This document shows positions 21,162 through 33,643 of a stretch of 64,000 nt of DNA, piece by piece. The notes below the pieces were generated by a model. The model was not told the DNA's origin, made no database searches, and worked only from the letters and a program-made list of their open reading frames with translations. The stretch comes from Dickeya chrysanthemi NCPPB 402 (lineage in GTDB: Bacteria > Pseudomonadota > Gammaproteobacteria > Enterobacterales > Enterobacteriaceae). Where the stretch lies: contig NZ_CM001974.1 in assembly GCF_000406105.1 (NCBI RefSeq), positions 2,020,367 through 2,084,366 on the forward strand. The letters are read 5' to 3'. The first letter of the stretch is position 1, and the number at the start of each line of letters is the position of its first letter. A program made the position numbers and the translations under genes.

Positions 21162-21812
21162 TTATTTCATCAGCAATACATAAGCGATGACGGGCGTTAT
21201 CTTGTTCTGTTTCAGAAGAGTATTAAATACGTTACCCAACCCCGTAGTACGGTATTCCTTGTCGCATTCACCACTGGCTACGGCTGCCTTACCTTTTTCA
21301 CCCAAAATAAAGCTGCCGCCCCCTTCTTGTTTGATTGGGCAATGGTGCCGCGTAACAAAGTCCTCATAGAGCCATCCCTCTAGTGGCGTAACAAATTGCA
21401 CCAAAATACCTGTTTTTTCTTTATACAGTAATTTTTGGGTATAGCTGTACTCAAGCGTCAGTTTGCAATCTGTATATTGCTGTGTGCAGGGTAAGGTGGT
21501 GTGGCCGTTAGCATCAAAGGTGCGGTATTCTGCTACCGGCATAGTTTGATACCAATATTTGGCATTGCGAATTGTACTCTCCGGCATTTTGATAGCCGCC
21601 GGATTGACCAGTACCAGCGAGTGATCCTGTGTATCCTCTTTCACGACTAACTCACCGTTACGGTAAAGCGTCATAATTTGTGTGTTGTCTAAACCGTTGC
21701 GCTTAAGTACGTTTTCTACCTCGGTTGAGGCGGCCTGTGACGGATGAGCGAAAAGTACCGTTGCCGTCGCCAGAATACTCGCCAGCCTAAATTCTCTGTT
21801 GTTGAATTTCAT
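21162..21812 (-). CDS. Exported protein of unknown function
   Basis: A 216-residue protein with a signal peptide (cleavage probably after PSQA, near residue 27) and a charged, Tyr- and Thr-rich mature part. Four cysteines remain in the mature protein (CTQQYTDC, HHCPIKQ, SGECDKEY), which suggests two disulfides in the periplasm or outside the cell. I recognise no domain. It is a single gene between ihfB and the his operon, at the point where synteny with E. coli changes, so it may be accessory. A palindromic intergenic repeat lies just upstream. Confidence 0.7.
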   Translation of the reverse strand: MKFNNREFRLASILATATVLFAHPSQAASTEVENVLKRNGLDNTQIMTLYRNGELVVKEDTQDHSLVLVNPAAIKMPESTIRNAKYWYQTMPVAEYRTFDANGHTTLPCTQQYTDCKLTLEYSYTQKLLYKEKTGILVQFVTPLEGWLYEDFVTRHHCPIKQEGGGSFILGEKGKAAVASGECDKEYRTTGLGNVFNTLLKQNKITPVIAYVLLMK

Positions 21813-22157
21813 GGTTTGCCCTTATTGAACAGTGATGTAAATAGCAAAATCCCCACAGTACAGGGCGTGTTGCTATAGCTTTGCGTTGTGATGCACCAAG
21901 GTAAGGGCAGGGTAAATAAAGTAAGCTGGATGACACTCGGCCGGAATACGGATAGATACTGTTAAAGGCCGTAAGGCCGGGAGTCTGGGGGAAAAGCCCG
22001 TATATACCCATCAGACATCGAGTTGCAGGTGTGTTGGCTTCATCATCCGGCCCATCCTTGGGGCTCGTTCTTTCAGGGCCGCAGCGAGCGGCGTTCAGCA
22101 CTAACATTTTGCCCTGCAACTCGAATTATTTAGGGTATAAAACAGGCTCCGGGAAGA
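21813..22157. other. Intergenic region between unknown exported gene and hisI
   Basis: 345 bases holding the upstream region of the exported-protein gene and, at 22003-22139, one copy of a palindromic repeat. No gene is seen. Confidence 0.7.
22003..22139. repeat. Palindromic intergenic repeat, copy 1 (137 bp)
   Basis: The ends are inverted repeats: TATACCC and CGAGTTGCAGG on the left, CCTGCAACTCG and GGGTATA on the right. The left part (GTTGCAGGTGTGTTGGCTT) and the right part (CTGCAACTCGAATTATTT) recur in the copy at 48792-48990. It has the form of a miniature inverted-repeat element of the kind scattered through Yersinia, Serratia and soft-rot genomes. It lies at the 3' end of the his operon. 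Confidence 0.85.
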
Positions 22158-22765
22158 TTATTGGGTATGACGCGATTTTAAATGCTGGATGATGGTCCCT
22201 AAATCCAGCTCTTGATCCTGCAATAGCACCAGCAAGTGATAGACCAAATCAGAGGCTTCATTGGTCAATTCTTCGCGGTCGTGCACAGTAGCGGCCAGAG
22301 CGGTTTCCAATCCTTCTTCACCGACCTTCTGGGCGATACGTTTAGTACCGCTGGCGTACAACTTGGCGGTGTAGGAACTGGCCGGGTCTGCCTGCTTACG
22401 CTCTGCCAGAAGTTGCTCCAACTGATATAAGAATTGCCACTGCGTTTCTGCCGGGTGGAAACAGCTGTTGTTGCCGAGATGACAAGTCGGGCCGATTGGA
22501 TTAACCAGAATCAGCAGCGTGTCGTTGTCGCAATCCGGCGTAATCGATACCACGTTGAGAAAGTGGCCGGAAGATTCGCCTTTGGTCCATAACCGTTGCT
22601 TGGTGCGGGAATAGAACGTGACCTTACCGCTCTCTTCCGTGACCTGTAACGCGTCCTGATTCATGTAGCCTAGCATCAGCACTTCGCCGGAAACCGCATG
22701 TTGCACGATAGCGGGCATCATGCCATCGGTTTTTTGCCAGTCGAGCTGGCTTCGTTGTTGTTCGG

Positions 22766-22772
<7 letters not shown>
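22158..22772 (-). CDS. hisI: Bifunctional phosphoribosyl-AMP cyclohydrolase / phosphoribosyl-ATP pyrophosphatase
   Basis: Catalyses steps 2 and 3 of histidine synthesis (also called hisIE). It has 204 residues. The N-terminal cyclohydrolase half contains [27 protein letters not shown] and the zinc-binding DCDNDTLL and CHLGNNSC segments. The C-terminal pyrophosphohydrolase half contains [18 protein letters not shown] and [14 protein letters not shown]. It is the last gene of the his operon and overlaps hisF by 7 bases. Confidence 0.98.
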
Positions 22773-24267
<1,495 letters not shown>

Positions 24268-24858
24268 TTACATCTCCAGAAAGTTCTTCAGTAGCTGAGC
24301 GCCGGCGGCACCGGAGCGTTCCGGGTGGAATTGAACGCCGTAGAAGTTATCCTTCTGTACTGCCGCGGTGAAGGTGTCGCCATAATGAGATTGAGCAATG
24401 GTATTGGCGCAAACCGGCATGGCATAGCTGTGGACGAAATAAAAGTACGAGCCATCCGGGATATCACGGAACAGGCGATGACCCGCCTGCGACGTCACCT
24501 GATTCCAGCCCATATGCGGCAAAGGCAGACCGCGGTCGGCCATTTGCACGACGGGCGTGTCGATGATGCCCAGCGTGTCGATGCCGCCGTTTTCGTCGCT
24601 GCGGCTACCCAATAACTGCATCCCCAGACAGATGCCCAGCACCGGCTGGGTGCAGGCTTTAATCAGCGCAATCAATTGGCGTTCAGCCAGTTGGTCCATG
24701 GCTGCTTGCGCGGTGCCGACGCCCGGCAGAAACAGTTTATCGGCGCGTAATACCACCTCCGGTTCGCGACTGACCTGCGGCTCATAACCCAGACGCCTGA
24801 CGGCATACATCACGGACGACAGATTGGCGCAGCCGGTATCCAGAATCACCACGTTCAT
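24268..24858 (-). CDS. hisH: Imidazole glycerol phosphate synthase, glutaminase subunit
   Basis: Class I glutamine amidotransferase that feeds ammonia to HisF. It has 196 residues. The nucleophile is in [12 protein letters not shown], and the His-Glu pair is in [11 protein letters not shown]. The ATG at 24858 shares one base with the hisB stop codon; a GTG one codon earlier is possible. Confidence 0.98.
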   Translation of the reverse strand: MNVVILDTGCANLSSVMYAVRRLGYEPQVSREPEVVLRADKLFLPGVGTAQAAMDQLAERQLIALIKACTQPVLGICLGMQLLGSRSDENGGIDTLGIIDTPVVQMADRGLPLPHMGWNQVTSQAGHRLFRDIPDGSYFYFVHSYAMPVCANTIAQSHYGDTFTAAVQKDNFYGVQFHPERSGAAGAQLLKNFLEM

Positions 24859-25925
24859 CACAGCACTCCTTTGGAGCTGGGCAGCGTGTCGCCTTCCACC
24901 CGAATCGCCTGGCGCAGTGCACGGCCAAATACCTTGAACAGGCTTTCGACGCGGTGGTGATCGTTACGGCCTTTGGTTTTCAGGTGCAGGGTGCAGCCCA
25001 TGGCGTAAGAGAGCGAGCGGAAAAAGTGCTCGACCATTTCGGTGCTGAGATCGCCGACACGTTGATAGTTAAACTCAGCCTTGTATTCCAGATGCGGACG
25101 ACCGGAAATATCGAGTGCGCAACGTGCCAGGCATTCATCCATCGGCAATACAAAACCGAAACGGCCAATTCCCCGCTTATCACCCAACGCCTTGTTCAGC
25201 GCCTCACCCAGCGCCAGCCCGGTATCTTCCACCGTGTGGTGATCGTCGATATACAAGTCGCCTTTTACGTCGATATTCAGACGAAAACCGCCGTGGGTGG
25301 CAATCTGGTCCAGCATGTGGTCGAAAAAGCCGACACCGGTATGGATCTTGCTGCCGCCTTCGCGATCCAGCCAGACGTTGACGTCGATAGCGGTTTCACG
25401 CGTGACGCGGTTAACATGTGCGTGGCGGTCGCGCTTCGTCAATTGTGCGGTGATCGCCTGCCAGTTCAGGCCGTCACGCTGATAGCGCAGTCCCGTGATC
25501 CCCATGTTTTGCGCCAGTTGAACATCCGTCTCGCGGTCGCCAATCACAAAACTGTTGGCGCTATCCATCACGTTGTCTTTCAGGAAGGCATCCACCAGTG
25601 CGGTTTTGGGTTTGCGGCAATCACAGTTATCGCCAGGGAAGTGTGGGCAAATCAATACCCGTTCAAAACGAATCCCTTGCGAAGTAAAAATCTGCATCAT
25701 CAGGTTGTGCGGCGGGTCGAAATCTTCCTGTGGGAAGCTGCTGGTGCCTAACCCATCCTGATTGGTGATCATCACCAGTTTGAAACCGGCCTTTTGCAGG
25801 GTAAGCAGCGACGGAATGACATCCGGCTCCAGTGCCAGCTTATCCAGCCGATCAACCTGATAGTCTTCGGGCGGTTCGGCAATCAGCGTGCCGTCACGGT
25901 CGATGAAAAGATACTTTAATCCCAC
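24858..25925 (-). CDS. hisB: Bifunctional histidinol-phosphatase / imidazoleglycerol-phosphate dehydratase
   Basis: Two steps of histidine synthesis in one 355-residue protein. The N-terminal HAD phosphatase carries [18 protein letters not shown] at about residues 8-25 and zinc-ligand cysteines in [15 protein letters not shown]. The C-terminal dehydratase has paired His motifs ([17 protein letters not shown] and [14 protein letters not shown]). The fusion is the enterobacterial form. The gene follows hisC after 14 bases. Confidence 0.98.
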   Translation of the reverse strand: MGLKYLFIDRDGTLIAEPPEDYQVDRLDKLALEPDVIPSLLTLQKAGFKLVMITNQDGLGTSSFPQEDFDPPHNLMMQIFTSQGIRFERVLICPHFPGDNCDCRKPKTALVDAFLKDNVMDSANSFVIGDRETDVQLAQNMGITGLRYQRDGLNWQAITAQLTKRDRHAHVNRVTRETAIDVNVWLDREGGSKIHTGVGFFDHMLDQIATHGGFRLNIDVKGDLYIDDHHTVEDTGLALGEALNKALGDKRGIGRFGFVLPMDECLARCALDISGRPHLEYKAEFNYQRVGDLSTEMVEHFFRSLSYAMGCTLHLKTKGRNDHHRVESLFKVFGRALRQAIRVEGDTLPSSKGVL

Positions 25926-25939
25926 GGTGATTCCTCAAG

Positions 25940-28317
<2,378 letters not shown>

Positions 28318-28321
28318 GGCA

Positions 28322-29221
28322 TTACTCCATCATCTTCTCAATCGGCAGTACCAGAATAGAGCTGGCGCCCAGTACTTTCAGTTTTTCCATGGTTTCCCAG
28401 AACAGGGTTTCGCTGCTGACCATGTGCATAGCGACGCGGTTTTGATCGCCCGCCAGCGGCAGAATGGTTGGGCGTTCGGCACCCGGTAATAGTGCGATGA
28501 TCTCATCCAGGCGCTCGCTGGGTGCGTGCAGCATGATGTATTTGGATTCGCGCGCCTGGATCACACCCTGCATACGGGTCAACAGTTTGTCGATCAACTG
28601 CTGTTTATCGGCGGGCATCTCACCGTCACGTTGGATAAGACAAGCTTTAGAGCGGTAAATCACTTCGACTTCGCGCAGGCCATTGGCTTCCAGCGTCGCA
28701 CCGGTGGACACCAGATCGCAGATAGCGTCGGCCAGACCGGCGCGCGGCGCGACTTCGACCGAACCGTTGAGCAGACAGGATTTAAAATTGACGCCCTGCT
28801 TATCAAGATACTGCTTGAGCAGGTGCGGATAGGAGGTGGCGATGCGTTTATTGTGCAGACATTGCGGGCCGGTGTACTCCTCATCCAGCGGCATCGCCAG
28901 CGACAGGCGGCAACCGCCGAAATCCAGACGGCGCAGCGTGAAGTAGCGAGGGTCTTCTCCCTGTGCGCGGCGATTGAGCAACTCTTCTTCCAGCACGTTT
29001 TCGCCGATAATCCCCAAATCAACCACACCATCCATCACCAGCCCGGGAATATCGTCATCGCGTACGCGCAGAATATCGATAGGCATGTTTTCGGCAAACG
29101 CGATCAGGCGTTGCTGGTGCAGGTTGATTTTAATGCCGCAACGGGCCAGTAATTCTCGGGAATCATCGCTCAGGCGGCCTGATTTCTGCATCGCGATACG
29201 TAAACGTGTTTTATCCAGCAT
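28322..29221 (-). CDS. hisG: ATP phosphoribosyltransferase (long form)
   Basis: First and feedback-regulated enzyme of histidine synthesis. It has 299 residues, the long hexameric form with a C-terminal regulatory ACT-like domain, so it does not need HisZ. It starts [20 protein letters not shown]; the PRPP-binding region is in [20 protein letters not shown]. It is the first structural gene after the attenuator. Confidence 0.98.
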   Translation of the reverse strand: MLDKTRLRIAMQKSGRLSDDSRELLARCGIKINLHQQRLIAFAENMPIDILRVRDDDIPGLVMDGVVDLGIIGENVLEEELLNRRAQGEDPRYFTLRRLDFGGCRLSLAMPLDEEYTGPQCLHNKRIATSYPHLLKQYLDKQGVNFKSCLLNGSVEVAPRAGLADAICDLVSTGATLEANGLREVEVIYRSKACLIQRDGEMPADKQQLIDKLLTRMQGVIQARESKYIMLHAPSERLDEIIALLPGAERPTILPLAGDQNRVAMHMVSSETLFWETMEKLKVLGASSILVLPIEKMME

Positions 29222-29284
29222 GTGAACCTCAATTTATCCTGTCTGTGATGCCTGTTAAGCAGGCTTTTTTAAAAAATTCCGGCC

Positions 29285-29322
29285 AAAAAAAAGCCCCCGG
29301 AATCGATCTTCCGGGGGCTTTT
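29285..29322 (-). terminator. his operon attenuator terminator
   Basis: On the minus strand AAAAGCCCCCGGAA pairs with TTCCGGGGGCTTTT around a short loop, followed by eight T residues, between hisL and hisG. Its stem competes with upstream leader hairpins, as in classical his attenuation. Confidence 0.93.
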
Positions 29323-29380
29323 TACGCGTTTACCGCCACTGGAAGATCTGAACGTCTTCCAGCACCTATCGCCTGAAAGA

Positions 29381-29428
29381 CTAATCAGGGTGATGGTGAT
29401 GATGGTGGTTGAAGTTAACGCGTAACAT
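29381..29428 (-). CDS. hisL: his operon leader peptide
   Basis: A 15-residue peptide, MLRVNFNHHHHHHPD, with six consecutive His codons. Ribosome stalling at these codons when charged tRNA-His is scarce prevents the attenuator at 29285-29322 from forming. The E. coli peptide has seven His. It is preceded by AAAGAGACG as the ribosome-binding region. Confidence 0.96.
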   Translation of the reverse strand: MLRVNFNHHHHHHPD

Positions 29429-29475
29429 AAATTCGTCTCTTTTTCGTAAAAACAGAGTGATGTTGTCTGTCGGTT

Positions 29476-29505
29476 AACCTAAACCATGTTGATGTGATAG
29501 CGCAA
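29476..29505 (-). promoter_or_regulatory. his operon promoter
   Basis: On the minus strand, TTGCGC (29500-29505) and TAGGTT (29476-29481) are separated by 18 bases. The sequence GGTTTAGGTTAA around the -10 closely follows the E. coli his promoter. Confidence 0.75.
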
Positions 29506-29625
29506 CATTTTTTTACCTGCAGTGTATAAATCACATTGCCGCCGGATGGATGATAAGAGTACATAATGACATGTGCAGAGTGTTTATCCGGGGAACTGAA
29601 TTGCCGGAATGTCGGGAGAATGACG

Positions 29626-30447
29626 ATGAAAAAGGTAGCGATAATTGGGCTTGGCTGGTTGGGTATGCCGCTGGCGCTGGCGTTACAGAGCCGAGGGTAT
29701 CGTGTGGTGGGCAGTAAAAGCACCGATGATGGCGTAACGGCGGCGCGCTTATCCGGCGTGGAATGTTATCGCCTGAATCTGACGCCGGAGCTGGAGTGCG
29801 AGCCGGATGAGCTGGATATCCTGCTGAATGTGGATGCGCTGATTATCACGTTGCCGCCAGGGCGCCTTGAGCGCGAGGGCGGCGCTTATTTGCCGGCGGT
29901 ACAGCGCGTGGTCAACAGTGCGCTGGCGCATGGTATACCACGCATCTTGTATACCAATTCCATTTCGGTTTATGGCCCGGTGAGCGGTCGGGTGAAAGAA
30001 AATTATTCGCCGCAGCCGGAAACCGGCGTCGGTAAAGTCTTACTGGAACTGGAACAATGGCTGCATGCGCTGCCGCATACCGAAGTCGATATCTTACGGC
30101 TGGCCGGGCTGGTGGGAAATCATCGTCATCCAGGGCATTTTCTTGCCGGGCGTCGGGATCTGCCGGATGGCAGTCATGGTGTGAATCTGGTCCATCTGGA
30201 GGATGTGATTGAGGCTATCATGCTGTTGTTGCAGCGCCCGCACGGCGGGCATCTTTATAATTTATGTGCGCCGTTGCATCCGGCCAAACAGGATTTTTAT
30301 CCGGAACAGGCGCGCCAGATGGGACTGGAGCCACCGCAATTCTTGCCTGGCGATCCGTCGCAAGCCAGGTTGATCGACGGGCAACGAATCTGCAGTGAAC
30401 TGGGGTTTGAATATCACCATCCCGACCCGATGACGATGGTGTTTTAG
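29626..30447 (+). CDS. yeeZ: NAD(P)-binding SDR-like protein YeeZ
   Basis: A 273-residue Rossmann-fold protein of the extended epimerase/SDR group; its reaction is unknown. It matches E. coli YeeZ throughout: nucleotide-binding IGLGWLGMPLAL at the N-terminus, YTNSISVYGPVSG, ILRLAGLVGNHRHPG and GVNLVHLEDVIEAI. ATG 29626 has GGAG seven bases upstream; an ATG two codons earlier is too close to it. It is divergent from hisL, as in E. coli. Confidence 0.94.
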   Translation: MKKVAIIGLGWLGMPLALALQSRGYRVVGSKSTDDGVTAARLSGVECYRLNLTPELECEPDELDILLNVDALIITLPPGRLEREGGAYLPAVQRVVNSALAHGIPRILYTNSISVYGPVSGRVKENYSPQPETGVGKVLLELEQWLHALPHTEVDILRLAGLVGNHRHPGHFLAGRRDLPDGSHGVNLVHLEDVIEAIMLLLQRPHGGHLYNLCAPLHPAKQDFYPEQARQMGLEPPQFLPGDPSQARLIDGQRICSELGFEYHHPDPMTMVF

Positions 30448-30505
30448 GTTGGGCTTGTGTTGTCCACCGGTTTATCCGTTATCTCAGTTCTTAAATCCGT
30501 GGATA

Positions 30506-30533
30506 TAAAAACGGCCCGCTAATTGCGGGCCGT
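30506..30533 (-). terminator. Terminator of the chemoreceptor gene
   Basis: ACGGCCCGC/GCGGGCCGT stem, followed on the minus strand by TTTTTAT. It lies between the convergent stops of yeeZ and the MCP gene and may serve both. Confidence 0.88.
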
Positions 30534-30556
30534 TCGTCAGGATAACGTTAGGTCTT

Positions 30557-32524
30557 TCAAAAAGAAGCCCAGTCGTCCTGATGACCTTTGGCGTCCGGTT
30601 TCGCTAATGCTTTAGCCTTACCGGCGGCGGGCAGAGCCTGCACCGGACGACGCGGCGTGTTCAGTGATGCAACCGTGTGCGACGAGGCGGTCGGGGAGTC
30701 CGACAGCCGGAAGGTCGCCACCAGTTTCTCCAGCAACATAGCCTGTTCTTCCAGTGTATTGGCGGCAGACGATGACTGCGAAACCAGCGTGGCGTTTTGT
30801 TGGGTCGTGCTATCCAATTCGGTAATGGCACGGGAAATCTGTTCGATACCCCGGCCTTGCTCTTCCGACGCGGAGGAGATCTCACCCATGATATCGTTAA
30901 CGCGGGATACCGATTTAACGATGCTATCCATGGTTTGTCCTGCTTCGGCCACCAGTGTACTCCCTGCGTTAGTGCGTTCTACCGATTCGGTGATCAAGGC
31001 TGCGATATCTTTTGCCGCCTGTGAACTGCGTTGGGAAAGGCTACGCACTTCACCAGCCACCACGGCAAACCCACGCCCTTGCTCACCGGCACGGGCGGCT
31101 TCCACCGCCGCGTTGAGCGCCAGAATATTGGTTTGGAAAGCAATGCTATTGATGACGGCGGTGATATCGGCGATTTTGCGAGAACTGGCGGCAATGTCAT
31201 CCATCGTTTTCACCACGTTCTGTACCACTTCGCCGCCTTTATGTGCATTTCTCGATGCATCGGACGCAATCTGGCTGGCATGACGGGCGTTTTCGGTGTT
31301 GTTTTTCACCGTTGAGGTCAATTCTTCCATGCTGGCGGCGGTTTGCACCACTGCGGCGGATTGCTGCTCGGTGCGGGAGGCGAGATCGCTGTTGCCGGCG
31401 GCAATGTCGGCCGCCGAATGCGTGACTTGCGCTACGCTGTCGCGCACATCGGAAATCATCTGCCGTAGGCGATTGTTCATGGATGCCATCGCGGCGGTCA
31501 ACTTGCCCAGTTCGTCGTGGCGGTCCACTTCGATGGTGGCAGTCAGGTCACCGCTGGCGATGCGTTCAGCCAGCATCAGATTATGCATGACCGGGCGAGT
31601 TATCTGACGAATGATGTAGACGGCGATCAAAATACCGATGATGACTGCGATGACGCCAATCAGCAACGTTACGTTGGCTGAGCCGTACGCCAGCGCGTCG
31701 TTCTTATTTTTTACCACGCTAATTAAGGATTTGATCACCGCACTACTTTTATCACCGCCGGTTTTTACCGCATTTTCTGCTTTCTTCAGCTCGCCCCAGG
31801 CGCGGATATAGTCCTGATTCAGTGAGGCGTATTGTGTGGTGTATTTCCAGAGTGTCTCTGTGAGTTTCTGGCTGTCGCCGGAGAGTATGGGTTGTAGGTC
31901 CTGATAAATCTTTTGGGCTTCGGCATAACGGCCATTAAACGCTTTGACGGCATCATCGGTACCTGCAAGCTGCAACTCATAAGCGAGGTTTTTCAGTGAT
32001 TCCGCGGCGTATGCCAATTCTTCTATACGGTGGAGTAACGCGTAGTCTAGTTGCTGGGTTTGCAGGCCGTCACGGAAGGTTTTGACGGCATTTTGCGTAT
32101 TTAACGCGGCGATTTGTTTTCTCAGTGCGACAACTTGTTGCGTGGATGCCGACATATCGGCGACTGACTTCTGGAAATCCACCATGATCTTATCCAGATC
32201 ATTGATATAACCCAATTCATCGCTATGCCAGGACAAGGTATGAGCGCTTTGAGTCAATTCAGACGCATGTTTGACGAAACCCGTTAATACGGTCTGAGTG
32301 CTGTCATCGGGAGTATAGAAATATTTAAGGCGATTAATTTTGGCCTGAAAAACTTCAATATTGATGTTGTAAATCAGGTTGGTTTTTTCGTAGATATCAC
32401 GAATGTCACGAAAGCGCATGGCGCTGAGTGTGGACGCTATTACCACCAGAAATAACACCACGCCGAATCCCAGGTAGAGTTTATGAGAGATTTTGGTGTT
32501 TTTTATCGCGCTGCTGAACCCCAT
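30557..32524 (-). CDS. Methyl-accepting chemotaxis protein with large all-helical sensor domain
   Basis: Transmembrane chemoreceptor, 655 residues. TM1 is at about 17-36, a periplasmic helical domain of about 246 residues at 37-282, TM2 at 283-305, then HAMP and a full signalling domain with the conserved hairpin tip ([20 protein letters not shown]). The C-terminus DDWASF resembles the NWETF-type CheR/CheB tether. The sensor size and helical character fit the HBM (helical bimodular) class typified by McpS, which senses TCA-cycle acids. With the citrate genes next door, citrate or related acids are the likely ligand; that is inference. AAGGAG precedes the ATG. Confidence 0.92.
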   Translation of the reverse strand: MGFSSAIKNTKISHKLYLGFGVVLFLVVIASTLSAMRFRDIRDIYEKTNLIYNINIEVFQAKINRLKYFYTPDDSTQTVLTGFVKHASELTQSAHTLSWHSDELGYINDLDKIMVDFQKSVADMSASTQQVVALRKQIAALNTQNAVKTFRDGLQTQQLDYALLHRIEELAYAAESLKNLAYELQLAGTDDAVKAFNGRYAEAQKIYQDLQPILSGDSQKLTETLWKYTTQYASLNQDYIRAWGELKKAENAVKTGGDKSSAVIKSLISVVKNKNDALAYGSANVTLLIGVIAVIIGILIAVYIIRQITRPVMHNLMLAERIASGDLTATIEVDRHDELGKLTAAMASMNNRLRQMISDVRDSVAQVTHSAADIAAGNSDLASRTEQQSAAVVQTAASMEELTSTVKNNTENARHASQIASDASRNAHKGGEVVQNVVKTMDDIAASSRKIADITAVINSIAFQTNILALNAAVEAARAGEQGRGFAVVAGEVRSLSQRSSQAAKDIAALITESVERTNAGSTLVAEAGQTMDSIVKSVSRVNDIMGEISSASEEQGRGIEQISRAITELDSTTQQNATLVSQSSSAANTLEEQAMLLEKLVATFRLSDSPTASSHTVASLNTPRRPVQALPAAGKAKALAKPDAKGHQDDWASF

Positions 32525-32636
32525 TGCCGTACTCCTTAAAAGAAATTACCCGAGTGTTTATTGGTTTGCTGCCGTGAATATTATCGAACATCAGCATTCA
32601 TAGGTTGTCGGTTTCAGGCCGTAGCCAGCCAGTATG

Positions 32637-32664
32637 TTATCGGTGCTTGTCGGGTAGAGATTTA
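32637..32664 (-). promoter_or_regulatory. Candidate FliA promoter of the chemoreceptor gene
   Basis: On the minus strand TAAA, 16 bases, then ACCGATAA; the FliA consensus is TAAA-N15-GCCGATAA. The -10 matches 7 of 8, but the spacer is one base long. It sits about 110 bases before the start codon. Confidence 0.4.
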
Positions 32665-32836
32665 GTTTCGTTTGTATTATGTGATGGTTTTTGTGATGCA
32701 GGATGGTTTATTTGGCGAAATATCTAAAAAGAACTGGTGTAATTGACCAATGTCGGCGTTTTTATTCAGTGCAATGACCGAGCAGGAAAGTAGCAATGCT
32801 GATCAAAGTAGTAATACTGATCGATGATGCAAGAAT

Positions 32837-32859
32837 ATGGCCCGCAAAACGCGGGTCAT
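32837..32859 (-). terminator. Probable terminator after citB
   Basis: ATGACCCGC/GCGGGCCAT stem (minus strand) with a GTTTT loop and a short T-rich tail (ATTCTT), 35 bases after the citB stop. Confidence 0.55.
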
Positions 32860-32893
32860 ACCTCGATGGGAAAACGGGATCTCGGGGGGAAGG

Positions 32894-33619
32894 TTAATCC
32901 AGGTGTTTTTTACGGTAGAGACGCCGGGGATGCCCAATCTTGCCGTAGCGCATTTCTACATCAAGAAACTGGTTTTCAAGTCCGTACTCCAGATAACGCC
33001 GGGCTGTGGTTTTGCTTAATCCGGTTTTTTCCACCACTTCGTCTACGGAAAACAGGGTTTCCGGTTGGCTTTGAAAGATCTGCTTAACCAGACTGAGGGT
33101 ATTCTCTTCAATGCCTTTGCTGCCTGGCCCGTTAGGTACGGTAGAGGCTTGCAACTGGTAGAGTACGTCCACGTTCTGTTGATCGACGACTTTGTAAGTA
33201 TGCTGCGTTTTGACAAACTGAATGAAACGTTCAAGCGATGAGCGTAAGCGGGGGTAGGAGACGGGTTTGATAATGTAATCAAACGCGCCGCATCGAATGG
33301 CTTGCGCACAGGTATTCATGTCGCTGGCGGCAGTAATGAAGATGACCGAGCAGTTAATGCTGCGCATCAGATCGCTTTCGAGCAACTGAACGCCTTCACC
33401 ATCCGGCAGGTAGTTATCCAACAGCATCAGCCGGGGTTTATACTGCTGCAACATGCGTTTGGCTTCGCTCAGGGTTGACGCCGTGCCCACGACTCGTAGT
33501 GCGAAATTCTTTTCGATAAATTCCGCATGGATATTTGCCAGCTTTCTTTCATCTTCAACGATCAGCACGTCGAAGTTTTCAATCGTTCGTTCAGTCGGCA
33601 TGGTGTTCGCAATCGGCAT
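32894..33619 (-). CDS. citB: Response regulator CitB (DpiA type)
   Basis: DNA-binding response regulator of the citrate two-component system, 241 residues. The receiver domain has acidic residues in LIVEDE, the phospho-acceptor Asp in LLDNYLPDG (about residue 68) and Lys in IIKPVSYPR. The C-terminal HTH contains TLFSVDEVVEKTGLSKTTARRYLEY, the CitB/DcuR-type domain. It follows citA by 24 bases in the same operon. A later ATG (codon 7) is possible as start. It is expected to activate the divergent citS-citG genes when citrate is present and oxygen is absent. Confidence 0.93.
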   Translation of the reverse strand: MPIANTMPTERTIENFDVLIVEDERKLANIHAEFIEKNFALRVVGTASTLSEAKRMLQQYKPRLMLLDNYLPDGEGVQLLESDLMRSINCSVIFITAASDMNTCAQAIRCGAFDYIIKPVSYPRLRSSLERFIQFVKTQHTYKVVDQQNVDVLYQLQASTVPNGPGSKGIEENTLSLVKQIFQSQPETLFSVDEVVEKTGLSKTTARRYLEYGLENQFLDVEMRYGKIGHPRRLYRKKHLD

Positions 33620-33643
33620 GGTACTGGTATTCCCTGTTTTTGG

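Larger units (their letters stand above)
32525..32893 (-). other. Intergenic region between chemoreceptor gene and citB
   Basis: 369 bases containing the candidate FliA promoter, the citB terminator hairpin at 32837-32859 and otherwise nothing I can name. Confidence 0.6.
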
